Counted from the first letter of the stretch, positions 10,320 to 23,049 are shown. The stretch is DNA of 64,000 nucleotides from Perca fluviatilis (GCF_010015445.1 NC_053114.1:45476627-45540626); one strand, 5' to 3'. Numbers and translations: made by a program. Notes: generated by a model not told the origin, from the letters alone.

Positions 10320-11874
10320 CAGACCCTTTCCCAAAAATTTGAATATCATGGAAAAGTTTATTTATTTCCATAATTCCATTCAAAACGTTAAACTTCCATT
10401 TTGATAAAAGAATTTTCAAGTATTTAGTTGTTTATTTGTACATAATTTGGGCTTCCAGCTCATAAAACCCACGAAAACAGGATTTCAAAAGATTAGAATA
10501 CTGTGAAGAAATCACCATTTACTTCTCAGTTTTTGCAGAAAAAAAGAAATTAGGATCACATCAAATCAATCAAAATATGGTACTTTTCAAAACAATACGT
10601 CAATCTTCAATACTTGGTAGTCTTAATCACTGCCTCGATGCGCCCGTGGATTGAGGCAATCTTTTTTGTTTTTGGGTCTGGTGTCCCTCATTAAACCTTT
10701 TTGATAATACCCCATAGATTCTCAATGGGGTTTAGGCGAGTTGGCTGGCCTGTCAAGCACTGTGATGGCATGGGCATCAAACCAGGTTTTGGTGCTTCTG
10801 GCGGTATGGGCAGGGCCAGGTCCTGCTGGAACATGAAATCTGCATCTCCATACAGATCCTCAGCAGAAGAAATCATGAAGTCCTCTAAAACACTCTGGTA
10901 GACTGATGCGGTGACCTTGGATTTAAGAAAGCAGAGTTTACCAACACCTGCACTGGACATTGCTCCCCAAATCATGACTGACTGTGGATATTTCACACTG
11001 GACCTCAAGCAGCTTGGGTTCTGTTCCTCCACCTGTCTTCTTCAAACCCTTGGACCTTGATTCCTAAACGAAAGGCACACTTTACTTTCATCGAAAAGAG
11101 GACCATGGACCACTGGCCAACAGTCCAGTCCTTCTTCTCCTTGGCTCAGTTGAGACGCTTCCTAAGTTGGCTCAGGCTCAGAAGCGGTTTGACCCGAGGG
11201 AACCGACAGTTGTAGCCCATCTCCCGGATGCGTCTGAATGTGGTGGTTTTGGAGGCTGTGACTCCGCGCCGCCATTCCACTCTTTCTGGATCTCTGCCAG
11301 ATTCATGAATCTTCTCTGTTTGATAATCCGGCTGAAGCCCACGGTCAGCTCTTCTGCTGGTGCATCTTCTCCTGCCACATTGTAGACTTTCCATTGATAT
11401 GCTTGGACACAGCACTCTGTGAACAGCCAGCCTCCTTAACTATGAACTTTTGGCCAAACCCCATGGGTAAGGAGGTATCAATGATGGTCTTCTGGCCAGT
11501 TGTCAAGTCTGCAGTCTTCCCCATATTGATCCTGAGACAATTGAACCAAAGTGAAGCAATTTAATGACACCTGGGAAAACCTGTGCAGGTGCTTTGAGTT
11601 TAGTAGATGAGTAGTGTGTGACACTCAGTTTAAAACATTCATGCCCTGTAAAATTTGGGCTGATTTCTTCACAGTATTCTAATTTTTGAAATCCTGTTTT
11701 CGTGGGTTTTGTGAGCTGGAAGCCCAAATTATGTACAAATAAACAACTAAATAATTGAAATCGTTTAAGTTGTGGGCCCTGAATCTATGATCTATGGAAG
11801 TTTAACGTTTTGAATGGAATTATGGAAATAAATAAACTTTTCCATGATATTCCAAATTTTTGGAAAGGGGGCTG
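10320..11874 (-). mobile_element. Tc1/mariner-family element, unit A
   Basis: Long terminal inverted repeats (about 200 bp, outer end CAG.CCCTTTCC) are flanked by TA dinucleotides (10318-10319 and 11875-11876). A minus-strand transposase relic lies inside. The same insertion occurs in units B and C, so it predates the duplications. Confidence 0.85.
10629..11464 (-). pseudogene. Tc1-like transposase relic, unit A
   Basis: Minus-strand frames encode, in pieces, a helix-turn-helix N-terminus and a DDE core with VMIWGAMSSAGVGKLCF and LYGDADFMFQQDLA motifs, then PIENLWGIIK. Frame changes after QQDLA (HTA lost) and in the N-terminal half, plus a changed start region, rule out a working enzyme. Family: Tc1/mariner DD34E. 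Confidence 0.8.
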
Positions 11875-12239
11875 TAATTGTTATAAAAGTTTTCTCTTGC
11901 TGAGAGCTTATATACTATCTATGCTGAGAAGACAGTAGCAAGATTGAAGATTGCTGGCGCCATCTTTTTGCCTTGGAAATCTTTGTGTATTGGACTGTGG
12001 CACGACACACTAATCCCCTATGGGCCGGGTTGAAAACATGTGGAAGTAGCTCCTATTACTGGCTGTAGTCCATAGCCTCTGGGCAAAATATCTTCCGATA
12101 ACGCAACAATCGTTTACGTCATCGGAAGATTTTTTCCAGACCCACAATACAGAGATCTCTCGCTCTCAAAATACTACGCTGTTTCTACAGATACAAAGCT
12201 TAATGCTAAATCGGGTGAAGTATCCCTTTAAGGTAGAGT

Positions 12240-15200
12240 TGTGACGAGGGAGCAGGAAATTTGGACCCAAAGCGCAGAGAGGAGGAGGCAGGCAGGCAGA
12301 AGGTGGTCAAACTGAGGTATTTAATATAACAAAAGGCAGCAGTACAAGGACTGGAAACACATGAAATAAAAAACTGATGGCAGGAGCAAACAGAACACAC
12401 AAAAGGAACAAACACCAGACATGAGACCACTAGGGACAGGGAGACAGAGACCACTAGGGACTGGGAGACAGAGAGGCCTCGGCAACTGGGAGACAGAGAG
12501 ACCACTAGGGACTGGGAGACAGAGAGGCCTCGGCAACTGGGAGACAGAGAGACCACTAGGGACTGGGAGACAGAAAGAGGCCTCCGGCAACTGGGAGGCA
12601 GAGGAGGCCTCAGCAACTGGGAGATGACTGAAGGCAGACACCCTCAGGTGCGGCGCGTCGAAGGCAGAAACCCCTGCAGGCGACGGCCGCCAAGGCGGAC
12701 GCCTTCTGGTGGACGCTTTCTGGTGGCCGGGCAGGGCGTTGAGGACAGCGTCCCTCCGAGAGCCGTACTGGACGTCGCGGCAGGCCGCACTCGGGGCGTG
12801 TACTGACGCCGGGTGCACCTCGGGGGCCATTACTGGACGTCGAGGCAGGCTCCCGGGGGCCTTACTGGACGTCGGGGGCAGCGCCCTACCGGGCCATACT
12901 GGATCGCGGGGGGGCAGGCGCCCTACAGGGGGCTGTGGTCAGACCCAGTTCAGGGGAATGGATGCCAGCCAGGATTCAGGGGGCGGCTAGCCAGCCGGGC
13001 CTCATGGGAGCTGCTGCCAGCCAGGATTCAAGAGGGCTTGCGCCAGCTGCGTAGGGACTCTAGGGAACTCCAGGGACTCTAGCACACTCAGGGCTCTAGC
13101 ACATTCAGGGGCTCTAGCACACTCAGGGGCTCTAGCAGGCTTAGGGACGCGAGCTTCAGGGGCGCTGGGCAGTGCTGGGACACTGGGCAGTGTGGGGATC
13201 CTAGAGAGCGGGGAACGCAGCTATTGGGACACTAAAGAGGCTGCCAGAGTGGGGGGTTGGTGGCAGGAAGGAGGACTAGCTTGGAATGAGGGCGCGGCAC
13301 CGCCGGACAGGAGGGGGGGGCGCGGCTGGCTAGGCTGGATTCAGGGAGGGTGCTAGCGAGCTGGGACTCGGGGGAGCTGCTAGCTGGCTGGGACTCGGGG
13401 GGAGCTGCTAGCTGGCTGGGACTCGGGGGAGCTACTAGCTATCCTGGAGTCAGGGGACTGCAAGCTAGCTTTCGGGCTGCTAGTAGCTGGGAGATCAGGG
13501 GCGCTGCTAGCTAGCTGGGACTCGGGGAGCTGCTAGCTAGCTGGGACCCGGGGAGCTGCTAGCTAGCTGGGACTCAAGGGGACTCCTGGGGGCCTCTACG
13601 GCCGGTACTCAAGGAAACTCTGGGGGGCGCCGCTACACGGACGGGACTCAAAGGAACTCTGGGGGCCGCTGCAGCCGGGACTCAAGGACTCTGGGGGGCC
13701 ACAGCTACGGCCGGGACTCAACAAGGAACTCTGGGGGGGCCGCTACACGGCCGGGACTCAAGGAACTCTGGGGGGCCGCTACGGCCGGGACTCAAGGAAC
13801 TCTGGGGGGCCGCTACAGCCGGGGGACGCTAAGGAACTCTGGGGGGCCGCTACACGGCCGGGACTCACGGAACTCTGGGGGCGCTACAACGCCGGGACGC
13901 AAGGAACTCTGGGGGGGCTGCTACGGCCGGGACTCAAAGAACTCTAGGGACGCTACACGCCCGGGACTCTAGGGGGCTGCTACACAGCTGGGACTCTAGG
14001 GGGCTGCTAGCTAGCCTGGAGTCAAGGGGCCTGCTTGCTAGCGGAAATTAGGAGGCTGCTAGCCGAGAAGGGGGATCAGGGGAGCTAGCTAGCCTGGAGT
14101 CAAGCGGGCCGCTAGCTGCGAGGGATTCAGGGAGGTTCCTAGCTGGCCGGGGGAACCAGGGAGGTTGCTAGCTAGCTGGGGCTCTCAGAGGCTGCTAGCT
14201 AACCTAGATTCAGGAGGGTTGCTAGCTAGTCTGGATTCAGGGGAGTTGCTAGCTGGCCTGGGATCTGGGAGGGTGCTAGATAGTCGGGTGTCAGGAAGGC
14301 TGCTAGCTAGCCTGGAGTCAAGGGGCCTGCTAGTTAAGCGGGGGAGTCAGCGAGGTTGCTAGCTAGCCTGGATCCAAGGGGGTTGCTAGCTAGCTGGGGC
14401 TCAGAGAGATCGCTAGCTAGCGGGGGAATCAGGAAGGTGGCTAGCTAGCTGAGAGTCAAAAAGGCCGCTAGCAGGCCGGGAGTCAGGGGGAGAGGCCGCT
14501 AGCGCGGGAGCAGGGAGAGGCTGCTAGTAGGCCAGGAGTCTGGGGAGAGACACAAGAGTCAGGAGAGCTACACGTCGGCTCAGGGTCACCGAGAGCTGCA
14601 CGCAGAGTCAGGAGAGCTGCACGCCAGCTCAGAGTCAGGAGAGGCGACGTCATCTCAGGAACAGAAGGGTTGCATGTCAGCTCAGGAACAGAAGGGTTAC
14701 GCGTCAGCTCAGGAACACTGGTCGGCTCAGGCTTAAAACGTGGAAGGCCAAACTTCTGCTCAACCTCCTCCCAGCGGAGCACCACTGACCACGCCAGGTA
14801 TGGGAGGGATCCACCTCGTGACAGGAGCGGAAAATGTCTCGCAACCACTCACCATCTGGATCCATTGGGTGCAGGAGGGGCTCAAACTCTACTGGGGCCA
14901 ATTCTGGCTAGTTCAGTACTGTGACGGGGAGAAGGGAATTTGGACCCAAACGCAGAGAGGAGGCAGGCAGGCAGAAGGTGGTCAAACTGAGGTATTTAAT
15001 ATTACAAAAGGCGGCAATACAAGGACTGGAAACACATGAAATCAAAAACTGACGGCAGGAGCAAACAGAACACACAAAGCAACAAACACCAGACATGGGG
15101 AAGGACACAAGACGAACTAACAAGAGACAAAGGGAACACATAGGCTAAATACATGAGGTGACGGGCAAATCAGAAACAGGTGAGACAACAGGTGAAGCAC

Positions 15201-15530
15201 ATCAGGGCGGGGCAGGACAATCACAAAGGAGGGAAAACACAGGAAGTAAAGTGGACAAGACAAGACAGAAAACCGACTATCAAAATAAAACAGGAAACAG
15301 AACATAAACAGGGAAACATGAAATCGACTAAACACAGAAACTTTACACAACACTAAACACAAGGGAGAACAGAGAACACCGGAATTACCAAAATACACAC
15401 AAGTGAGAATAACCAACAAAAACAGGAAACTTACAGAAAACTACCAAGAAGAAACAGAAATAGCACAAAACACAAGGCAAAATACAGAAACCATAATAGC
15501 ATGCAAGCCGTAAACACAGAAACCACAACA
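12240..15530 (-). mobile_element. Non-autonomous LTR retrotransposon, unit A
   Basis: Minus-strand orientation. The 5' LTR is 14920-15530 (611 bp, TGTTGTGG to GTCACA, i.e. TG..CA). The matching 3' LTR is only its last ~180 bp at 12240-12419, containing the TATTAAATACC poly-A-like region. Perfect 5-bp target duplications AGAGT flank it (12235-12239 and 15531-15535). The interior has no pol genes, only a degenerate repetitive open frame and tandem arrays. This copy has the most indels of the three. Confidence 0.75.
12421..14720. repeat. Mosaic of tandem coding-type arrays inside the LTR element, unit A
   Basis: Several array families lie in series: a ~48-bp unit (accactagggactgggagac) at 12421-12620; a ~36-bp unit (tactggacgt) at 12755-12960; a ~27-bp unit (ggctctagcacactcag) near 13075-13140; a ~36-bp unit (aaggaactctgggggg) at 13600-13970; ~30-36-bp gctagctag units at 13970-14480; and an agtcaggagagctgcacg unit at 14540-14650. 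On the minus strand they translate to Pro/Ser/Ala-rich repeats, now broken by frameshifts. Confidence 0.85.
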
Positions 15531-15641
15531 AGAGTCTTGTGTGAGGTATCATTGAACTCAACAAAGAGTTCCTTTTTAATTGGTGATGGTTTGGCCCGCC
15601 CCCTATGCTTTAGCCACGCCCCTTTTCACAGCTAATGAACT
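15531..15641. other. Spacer with a ~55-bp direct repeat of module M's start
   Basis: The segment from 'tcttgtgtgaggtatcattg' onward recurs at 20368 beyond the transposon, as gtcttgtgtgaggtatcattg followed by similar sequence. In unit C the two copies are about 100 bp apart (61516 and 61633) because nothing is inserted between them. Includes the target-site ACT at 15639-15641. Confidence 0.75.
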
Positions 15642-16561
15642 CTGCCCTACAAAGGCAAAAGACCTTAACTCACCAGAGTGTGAAACTGAGAAAAATGACT
15701 TTAAAGATTTTGTTGTTGTCCAGCCAATTGTATGATAGGTAGGACACTGAAAATGTACCAAGTAGTTGTCATAATGAATATATTAATCTACATAAAAAAT
15801 GTTTTTGCTCAAACTTGACCTTTGACCCTTATTCAGAAGTTACTGTATTCTGCCTTTGCATTATCAGCAAAACAATAATGGGTCATACAAAGGCAAAATA
15901 CCTTAACTTCTAATTTATTGACCATTTTGACTTTTATCACTCCATACAAACATTTCAATGTTAAAAATGATAGCCTTAAAATAACATTTAGTGAGTTCTG
16001 TTCTAGTAAGCCTTAATATTTCAATAGAATATTACAAAATTAAAAAATAATGAGAAGGCTACAACTGTAATGGATCATTTGAAAACTTTATCGTTGTACT
16101 TAATTTAAGTAAAATAACACTTTAAGAGGTTAAAGTAACCTTCCACAAATATTTCTTTCATTTGAAAGGTTTGATTTGGCTATGCCAGTAATATGTAGAC
16201 GCCCTTTCTCAAAAACCATTCACCGTTTTCTGACAAAATGTATAGGAATATGCTTATATCTGATGACATTGTGTATGTTTTCCAGAATTAATGAAAAAAC
16301 TCTGTATTAATACAGTTTCCTGGACAGAATGGAAAATATATTTAGTACCACATGTATGTACAAACTACAGTTGTCGCTCACAAATTTGATGTGATTAGGA
16401 TTGATTGTCTTGATATCAGTTTATGACAGTTTACAAAGAAGGGAGTCTAACAGCAAACTGATTTTAAGAAATTTATTAAATTAACAAGAAAATTAAACGA
16501 AAGAATGTTAAGAGGTGAATAAAATGAAAAATGTTGGTATTTTGGTTGTGTGTGTCTGCCT

Positions 16562-16645
<84 letters not shown>

Positions 16646-19600
16646 ATGTGTGAGAGAGAGAGAGAATCACAAGAGTCTGGAAATCAGTCCACAGAAGGGC
16701 ACAGGGGCTTAATTTATCCCTATTCTTCAACCTCATTGAGGTTTCTGACCGCCAAGGAGCTCCAGAAAAACCTCCTGGTAGGAGGCATGAGGGGAACAAG
16801 ATTCTTTAGGATCTCCGTCTTCTGGCCCTCCTCCACACCCCAGTCTTGCGTGGCCTCAAGGTGGTTGGTATACAGGGATTGAACTTTTTCTGCAGGAAGT
16901 CCAGCTCTATGAAGTCCTCCTCCCTGCAGGGATTTCTTCACGAACATGGACCTTGAACCACGTCGCAGTTGCACCACTTTGAGTTCAGCCAGCCTGGGCA
17001 TTTTTTTGTCTTGGTTGCAGAATGGCCATCCATCCAGGCCCTGATGTTGTCATTCTTCAACTCCACCACCCTCCACTTTCCTAGAGTTGGAATTGGCCAC
17101 CACTGACAAAAAGTCATCAAAATCAAAAACCACTCCCCCAGGTCTGCGCCTCATTTCTTGCTCCACACCATGGTGAAAGCTGTCGGCGCTCATGAAGGTG
17201 TGCCCGGCTGAAAAACTTCAAAGTGGCAGTCTTCAGCTGATATGGTTTCAGAATTGACCAATGTCAGCAGTAAAAAAACAGACACCAGTTTTTATTTTGG
17301 GCACTACAATTATCCACCCAGTATATAACATGCCTGATGTCCGCGTCTTTTTCTAGTGCTGCTGCATGCACCGATGACATTTCTTTGGCATTCCGCCCTG
17401 CAATTCCCTCATGCCAGACAACAGAGATGGTTTTTTTTTTGTTTTGTTTTTGCCCACTGACGCGGGTCTCATGGTATGTGGATATTCGTCGGGTGAACAC
17501 TGCCGACTTCACACCTGGATGCGTGGGAGCATGATGACTTTCTGCAGGTCAACGCTTCTGACAGATGTGTTGTCAGGCCAGTCTTTGTCTGCATCCGACC
17601 TGTAGTGCAGTCGGGTCTCAGCTGCTTCGGTTTTGTGTTTATACCACCTCTCGCACTGAGGGCAATTTTCTGCAGCCTCCCCCTGGTGATCAGCCTTCAC
17701 ATGCTGGTCCTGGAGCAAACAGCACTCGCACTCCTCTTCTCCAAGCTTGGTAAAGCTTATGTTCTTCGACTTCACTGTTTTACGGTACGTCTCATAAGAG
17801 CAGCGGTTCCCTTTTTCAATGAAGTCGGCAAACATGAGCTTGACCGTGACATCGCTTGGGAGATAGCGCCGGAATGGTGCATGCTCCCTCCGGTAGTGGC
17901 TGACTGATGGGTGGAAGGATTCAATATGGTCAATCAATGGTTGCAAGTCCAGCTTGTTGGAAGGCTCGTGTCTCCCTCTCATGTCGTTGGGTGGAGCTAG
18001 AGCAGTTCTTATTGCTTTGCCCATGACTGAGAGAACTAGGCTATCATTGGTGGGATGATAGCCTAGTGTGGAAAGATAAAATAGCTTGCACACCTGCAGC
18101 GGGGTCTTGTGGGTACCCTGCAGCCTGTAGACAAACGACCTGCTCCGCTGCCGACTGGGATTGGCACAGATCTTTTCCGTTGGAACTTGGCTGACTGAGG
18201 CAAAGATAAAGGCCCGTTTCTGTGCATATGCCATATTCCAGTACTCAGACCAGATTTCTTGCCGCCTGTCTTCTGAAAATTTTCCAGAGCACTGCCGTCG
18301 ACATTTAGCTCCACATGGTCCCCTCATTGGTGGTCTATTTGTGGGCTCTGATGGAGGAGCAGGAGAGTGTGATTGACCGTTTGGAACAAGGACAGACAGT
18401 GATGGGTTCTCTGGAGCTGAGGCTGAGGCTGGTGTTACTTGTGGAAGAACTGGGTCCCATGGGGGACGGCAATCACAGGCTCTGGTGTCATTAGTGGCAG
18501 AGGAGTGGGGTCTGGTTGTGCTCATGGTGAACAGCTCATCTGCTCCACAAAACAGATCATCGCTGAATCCGCTGATGTCGAGATAACTGTGAAGAATTGT
18601 CCACTCATTTGCTTCTAGTTTCGCGGGGGGCATGCTTCTGCAGTTTGTGCATTAACCCCAGGAATGGACTCGGAAGAAACTGAAATGTAGAAAGAAAATT
18701 AATTAGACACATGCAGCAAATGAATATCAATATAGACAAGATGGTCTCTTTACATCTGATCAATTTTCTTTATTAGTACACAATTCCGCGCAACCCAGTT
18801 ACAGTGTTGTAAACTTAATAGTCATATGAAACAATTTGTACCCCTATTCATAGTCTTATTTTAGTAACATTTAATACTGGTGCAATTTGTACATTAAATT
18901 TTAGTTTGGCTTATAAAACATCAATTATTCAAAATAATTTATATTGAATAATTCTCACTATTTTTTGAAAGCTATGAATATATGTCAAACGAGAAAAACA
19001 GATGAGAAAAGGGTATTTTACAACAACTTTGAATGCACCACGAGTTTTACCAGTTTTAAGTAAACGCAACCTTTATTCACGTCCGTGTTGTTTTTCCGAC
19101 AGAAGTGAGTGACCAAGTGCTAGAGTTTGTGTCTTTTAGCTCATAGCTTTAGCGACAGACTGGTGTACGTCCCGCTGTTGGAATCCTCTACAATACAGTC
19201 ACACCTTTACACCGTTTAGCTGTCAGCATTTTAACTGTTTAACCGGGACAATTTCATAGTGGTTGGTGTAAACCGGACGTTTGGTCACCCTACTAATAGC
19301 CTACCCACAGCGACACTTACAATTGAATTTCAACCTTCGGACAACTTTGCACTTTGATAGATTAGGCTAGCCAGCCGGCATATGATGGATTTAAACAATG
19401 GATTTGTCTTCTCAGTGGATGTTGTTTTCCATGGATTTTGACCATGTTTCAAAAAAAGGTAAGCTGCGATCTAAGTTATATCTGCTGGGTTGGTTTGTGT
19501 GCGTGGTAATGTTTTCTCCTCGCCAGGGGAGGTGTGTCGTGATCGAGGCGTCCCCAACCCACTCGCGTTGTTTTCTGTCAGTGAGTGGACTGTCAGATTG

Positions 19601-20354
19601 GCAGGCACCCTGTATGACACGAGAAAACTTGTAGGCCTACTACTAGTACTAGTTAATAGTATCCAGGCTTTGATTTATGGTCTTACACCATCTAACATGT
19701 AGGCTATTTGTGGATCAGGAACAGTTTTGTTTTGTGTGTCAAGTAGCCTAGCCCCCAAGTTTAAATCGCTAGCTACTAGCTAACTAGGCTACAAGTATCC
19801 TAGCTGAATTTCACAAAATCTTAAGTAGATTGTCTCTAAAAAAATCATCATCCTTACCTTGATCTTGGTGTTTGCGTTTCAAAGCCATCTCCACCATCAT
19901 TTTCCCACGAGAATAGGCCATTCTTAATGCTATATAGAAATCAACCACTGCAACATTTTTATGTTCACTTTATTTAAGTTAATGTGTGTGGCAAAAGTGC
20001 TTCAATTACATATAGGCATAACACCGTAACTTCACCGTGGCAAACATCTTGACGTTGGTGGTGGGTAAAACAAAGGCAGAGTGCCTTAACTCCACCGTAA
20101 CTTCATTCCAGCGTTCTAGAGTGCAGCGGAGCAAAGCTAAAAGACCGTAACTGATGTTAAGGGCTTCTGCCTTTGCTTTCCCTCTGCTTTTGGAAGTTAT
20201 GGCAAAAACAGCATCTTATTTTTAGCAGAAAAGAACAAAATTGACTCAAGATATTTTTCCACATGATAAAACTGATGTCCATTGTTCCAAAAATGACAAT
20301 AACTCATTTTTGACAAAATTGAAGTTAAGGTCTTTTGCCTTTGCACGGCAGATT
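15642..20354 (-). mobile_element. DUF7869-type DNA transposon, unit A (degraded gene)
   Basis: The left end CTGCCCTACAAAGGCAAAAG is matched by the inverted right end CTGCCGTGCAAAGGCAAAAG (27 of 29 positions over the longer alignment). ACT trinucleotides flank it (15639-15641 and 20355-20357). Unit C has the same flanks joined without the element. Internal copies of the end motif (AAAGGCA...CCTTAACT) lie near 15640-15680, 15890, 20070 and 20335. Also holds a (TG)n tract at 16566-16650. Confidence 0.8.
16720..19921 (-). pseudogene. DUF7869-like transposase gene, unit A, frameshifted
   Basis: Same two-exon layout as the intact copy in unit B: 5' exon 19858-19921 (starting MAYSRGKMM) and main exon 16720-18679. 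A 1-base deletion just after the Met-Pro-Pro region's upstream segment (ATCTGC to TCTGC near 18633) and several later indels (near 18440-18480, 17510, 17450, 17340, 17210-17130 and 16850) break the frame into fragments. The DNC.AQNKN motif is still readable near 17300. Non-functional copy of the gene at 35138-38349. Confidence 0.85.
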
Positions 20355-20436
20355 ACTGTATGACGTAGTCTTGTGTGAGGTATCATTGAACTCAGCAGGA
20401 GTTTCCCTTTTCATTGGTGATGACTTGTAGTGTCTG

Positions 20437-23012
20437 AGTGCCACTCAAATGCACGGTCGCAATGAGCGGCATAGTAACCTCGACACGTGCAGAGGAGCCC
20501 GTCCAACGCTGCTTGCAGCTTAATTGTACAGTATCTTACTATTCGTATAAGATTCATCTTATATATTATTGTATACAAGATTTATTTTTAACTTCCCTCC
20601 TGAATAACTTGATTTCATTAAGAGCCAGGTAGCAGAGCTGCATACCTTGCGCAGTGAATCTCGTCACTGGAGACACTCTTATATCAATCAAGTGATTACA
20701 GTTTATATACTGATCTTTCCTCGTTAAAACACTGCAATATCTATATTCAGTCCCTGACTGATTTCCCTAGGAGTAGCAAGCTCCTTTTAACGTGCTGCAT
20801 GGAGTTATTTATTACCTGTAGCCTTCTCACACAGGCTATGGACTAGTGTCTCCCAGAGACCGCAGATATTTTCATTACTTTTACCAGATAGACTACTTGT
20901 TATTGCTTCGTTTCTCTGATTGTCCTGTCACTAGGTTAATGCCTAACTATGACCACGCCCACGTTATACAAGGCTTGAAGTGTCACTAGGAAAGACAATA
21001 GCCCAGCGAAATCAAGACATCATCACCGTTTGGTCTTAAACAAGTAGTCTTTCTGGATAAAGAAATGCAATTTATCTCACCTGGAAATCTTCAGTGGTTC
21101 TGTCCGCTGTTCAAAAAAGAATCCCGTCCCCTTCCATCTCCTCCAGCAGGAACTGGCCTCTGTAAAAACAGCAATTCAAGCTGGAGGTCGTTGTTCAAGG
21201 AGTCACCAAAGGAATCCCCCGTGCACGGTGTTTCAGGACCCAAAACCTGGAAGGGGGGGGGACGGATGTTTGGGATCCCGCTCGAAGAAGTTGTTAGGAT
21301 AATTATTTATCAAAGTTCGTTTTTCCTTGCGCAAGTAAGGAGTCAACTTTACAGCACTCACAGCATAGTACAAAAAGTGACTGGCGAAAGCCCTCTACAG
21401 CAGCTTTTTATGATTAATATGAAGTCATAATAACAAGAAGTCAATGTCGTCTTTGCCTGCTCTGCCCTCAGGTGCATTCGGTGCTTTTCAATGTCAGTCA
21501 GTCTGCTCCTATGTTATCTTGTGAAAACAAATAGTATTTTGGCTTCTTATTATGGAAACAGTTTAATATTAATGTTATTTAGAAAAGAGTTGTTTAGTTT
21601 TTCTAACACTCGTCCCCAACAGTTTCAACATGGTTACTCAGAATATTCTCCTCCTGCTCCCAACTTCTCTTCCTAATAGTTCCTGTTACGAGCAATGATC
21701 TCAGTGTTTTTGAACCATTTATTTGACCTCTGCTTACTGTCTTACCATCACATCTTGAAACTAATTATAGATGTATGCTCACTCTGTCAATGACGCAGCT
21801 GATATCTCAACAAACATATTACACTTAAAAAAACATTTTAAATTACTTTATAGTGATCATAGTTTAAAGGTACTCTAAGTGATGTGCACATGTTTTTTAG
21901 GCTACAACATTTTTGTCACATACAGCAAACATCTCCTCACTATCCTCTAGCTGCCTGTCCCCTGAACACACTGTAAAAACACACTCGCGTTGACAGCCCA
22001 GGCTCCACTAAGTGGTCCAACCTGGGGCCTGCAAACATACACAAACAGTGTTCCAGTGTTCCAGCAAATAACGGACAAGAAGGATTTTGGAATGGGGGTT
22101 AGTGCGCACCAGAAGGGAAAGAACGGGATGAGGAGGAGGGAGGAGCAAGCTAGTCTCCGTTTTGTTTGAAAATACTTTGAAACGTCAACAAGAAGTACGT
22201 CACCCAACATCGCTTAGAGCACCTTTAAGTATTATTATTGGGGGGGAAAAATAAATTTATTTAAAATCGTAGTATTTCTATAGAAGCGTTTTAAATTAAT
22301 TTATTTTTAATATATCAGAGATTCCTGTTGTACAACAGTTTGAGAACCAGTGAACTAATCAATTAGTTGACAAAATCTTCTGAGTGTTAGTAGAGCTGAA
22401 CTACTCCAAATTGTACAGTAAAATTAAGTGTGTGTGTGTGTGTGTGAGAAAGTTGTGTTTCTGTAAACAGTTTAACCATAAACACATTTTTTGGGCTACG
22501 AATGAAAGTCTCAGCAGCAAAGCATGCTGGTATTTTGGGTATGTGTGGTATTTCGACGGTGTTTCTGTTGGCGGATTAAATCTATGTTGATCTTCACGTT
22601 TGACTTGTTTTCTGAAACCGGACTTTCTGGTCAGATGGGACTCTGACACCCAGCTTCCAACTAACTAACGGCTTTAATAAAAGCAATAAAAAAATCTTTC
22701 CCTTCAGACAAACTGTTTCATTTTGAACAAATTAAACATGGGATTGAACATAAAATGGAAACACTAAAACATGAGTTACAGTTATATTATGAAAGGGAGT
22801 TTTCTACCGATACTCTATAACTCACAAAATCTCTGCATATCTTTTGCGATGTGTATATTAAGTTGATATCACAATAACGATAAAAAAAAAACATATATTG
22901 TGCAGCCCTAGTTGTACGTACTCTATGCAGAGCTTACGCCGTTGGGAGGAGTTATACTTGTGCGCTTGTGTGTCTGCGTCGTTCTAGCATTCTTAAAGAG
23001 AATAGCAGGGCC

Positions 23013-23047
<35 letters not shown>
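20437..23047. other. Duplicated module M, copy 1
   Basis: About 2.6 kb repeated at 47770-50400, inverted at 42446-44873, and truncated at 38862-39667 and 61700-63268. I find no protein-coding gene. It contains a TTAA-flanked MITE (21864-22228), a splice-site-flanked 79-bp segment on the minus strand (21081-21159), a hAT-like 'gggctgcacaatat' end on the minus strand near 22890-22910, and a (TG)n tract at 23018-23047. Confidence 0.7.
21864..22228. mobile_element. TTAA-flanked MITE, module M copy 1
   Basis: TTAA at each end followed by inverted 'AGGTACTCTAAGTGATG' and 'AGGTGCTCTAAGCGATG' ends. Length about 365 bp, non-coding. The corresponding place in unit C has a single TTAA and no insert. 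TTAA targeting fits piggyBac- or Kolobok-mobilised MITEs. Confidence 0.85.

Positions 23048-23049
<2 letters not shown>

Larger units (their letters stand above)
9212..12231. mobile_element. TTAA-bounded DNA element, unit A (carries a Tc1-like insert)
   Basis: Both ends carry TTAA followed by inverted 'AAAGGGATA.TTCACCG' ends. The left one here is altered by an indel (aaaggatattatttcaccg) but is clean in units B and C. The TTAA duplication suggests a piggyBac- or Kolobok-type integrase. An unassigned conserved stretch at about 9440-10210 lies before the nested Tc1-like element at 10320-11874. Confidence 0.6.

Noticed and set aside
12421..14720. CRISPR-like array because of regular 36-bp repeats
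   Set aside because: The units are contiguous tandem repeats without unique spacers, in an animal genome inside an LTR element.
17565..17907. Plus-strand ORFs opposite the DUF7869-like gene, also at 35607-36328 and 34917-35591
   Set aside because: Antisense shadows of the coding exon with no homology of their own.
19398..19702. Plus-strand ORFs starting MDLSSQW and MVCVRGN in the DUF7869 element, repeated at 37822-38126
   Set aside because: Short, with an internal donor-like GTAAGC, no recognisable domain, and conserved only because the whole element is duplicated.
21255..21300. Primer-binding-site-like sequence (TGGGATCCCGCTCGAAG) and a following TGTTAGG as an LTR start
   Set aside because: No TG..CA long terminal repeat pair or internal retroviral coding sequence is visible around it, and the order is not that of a known LTR/PBS junction.
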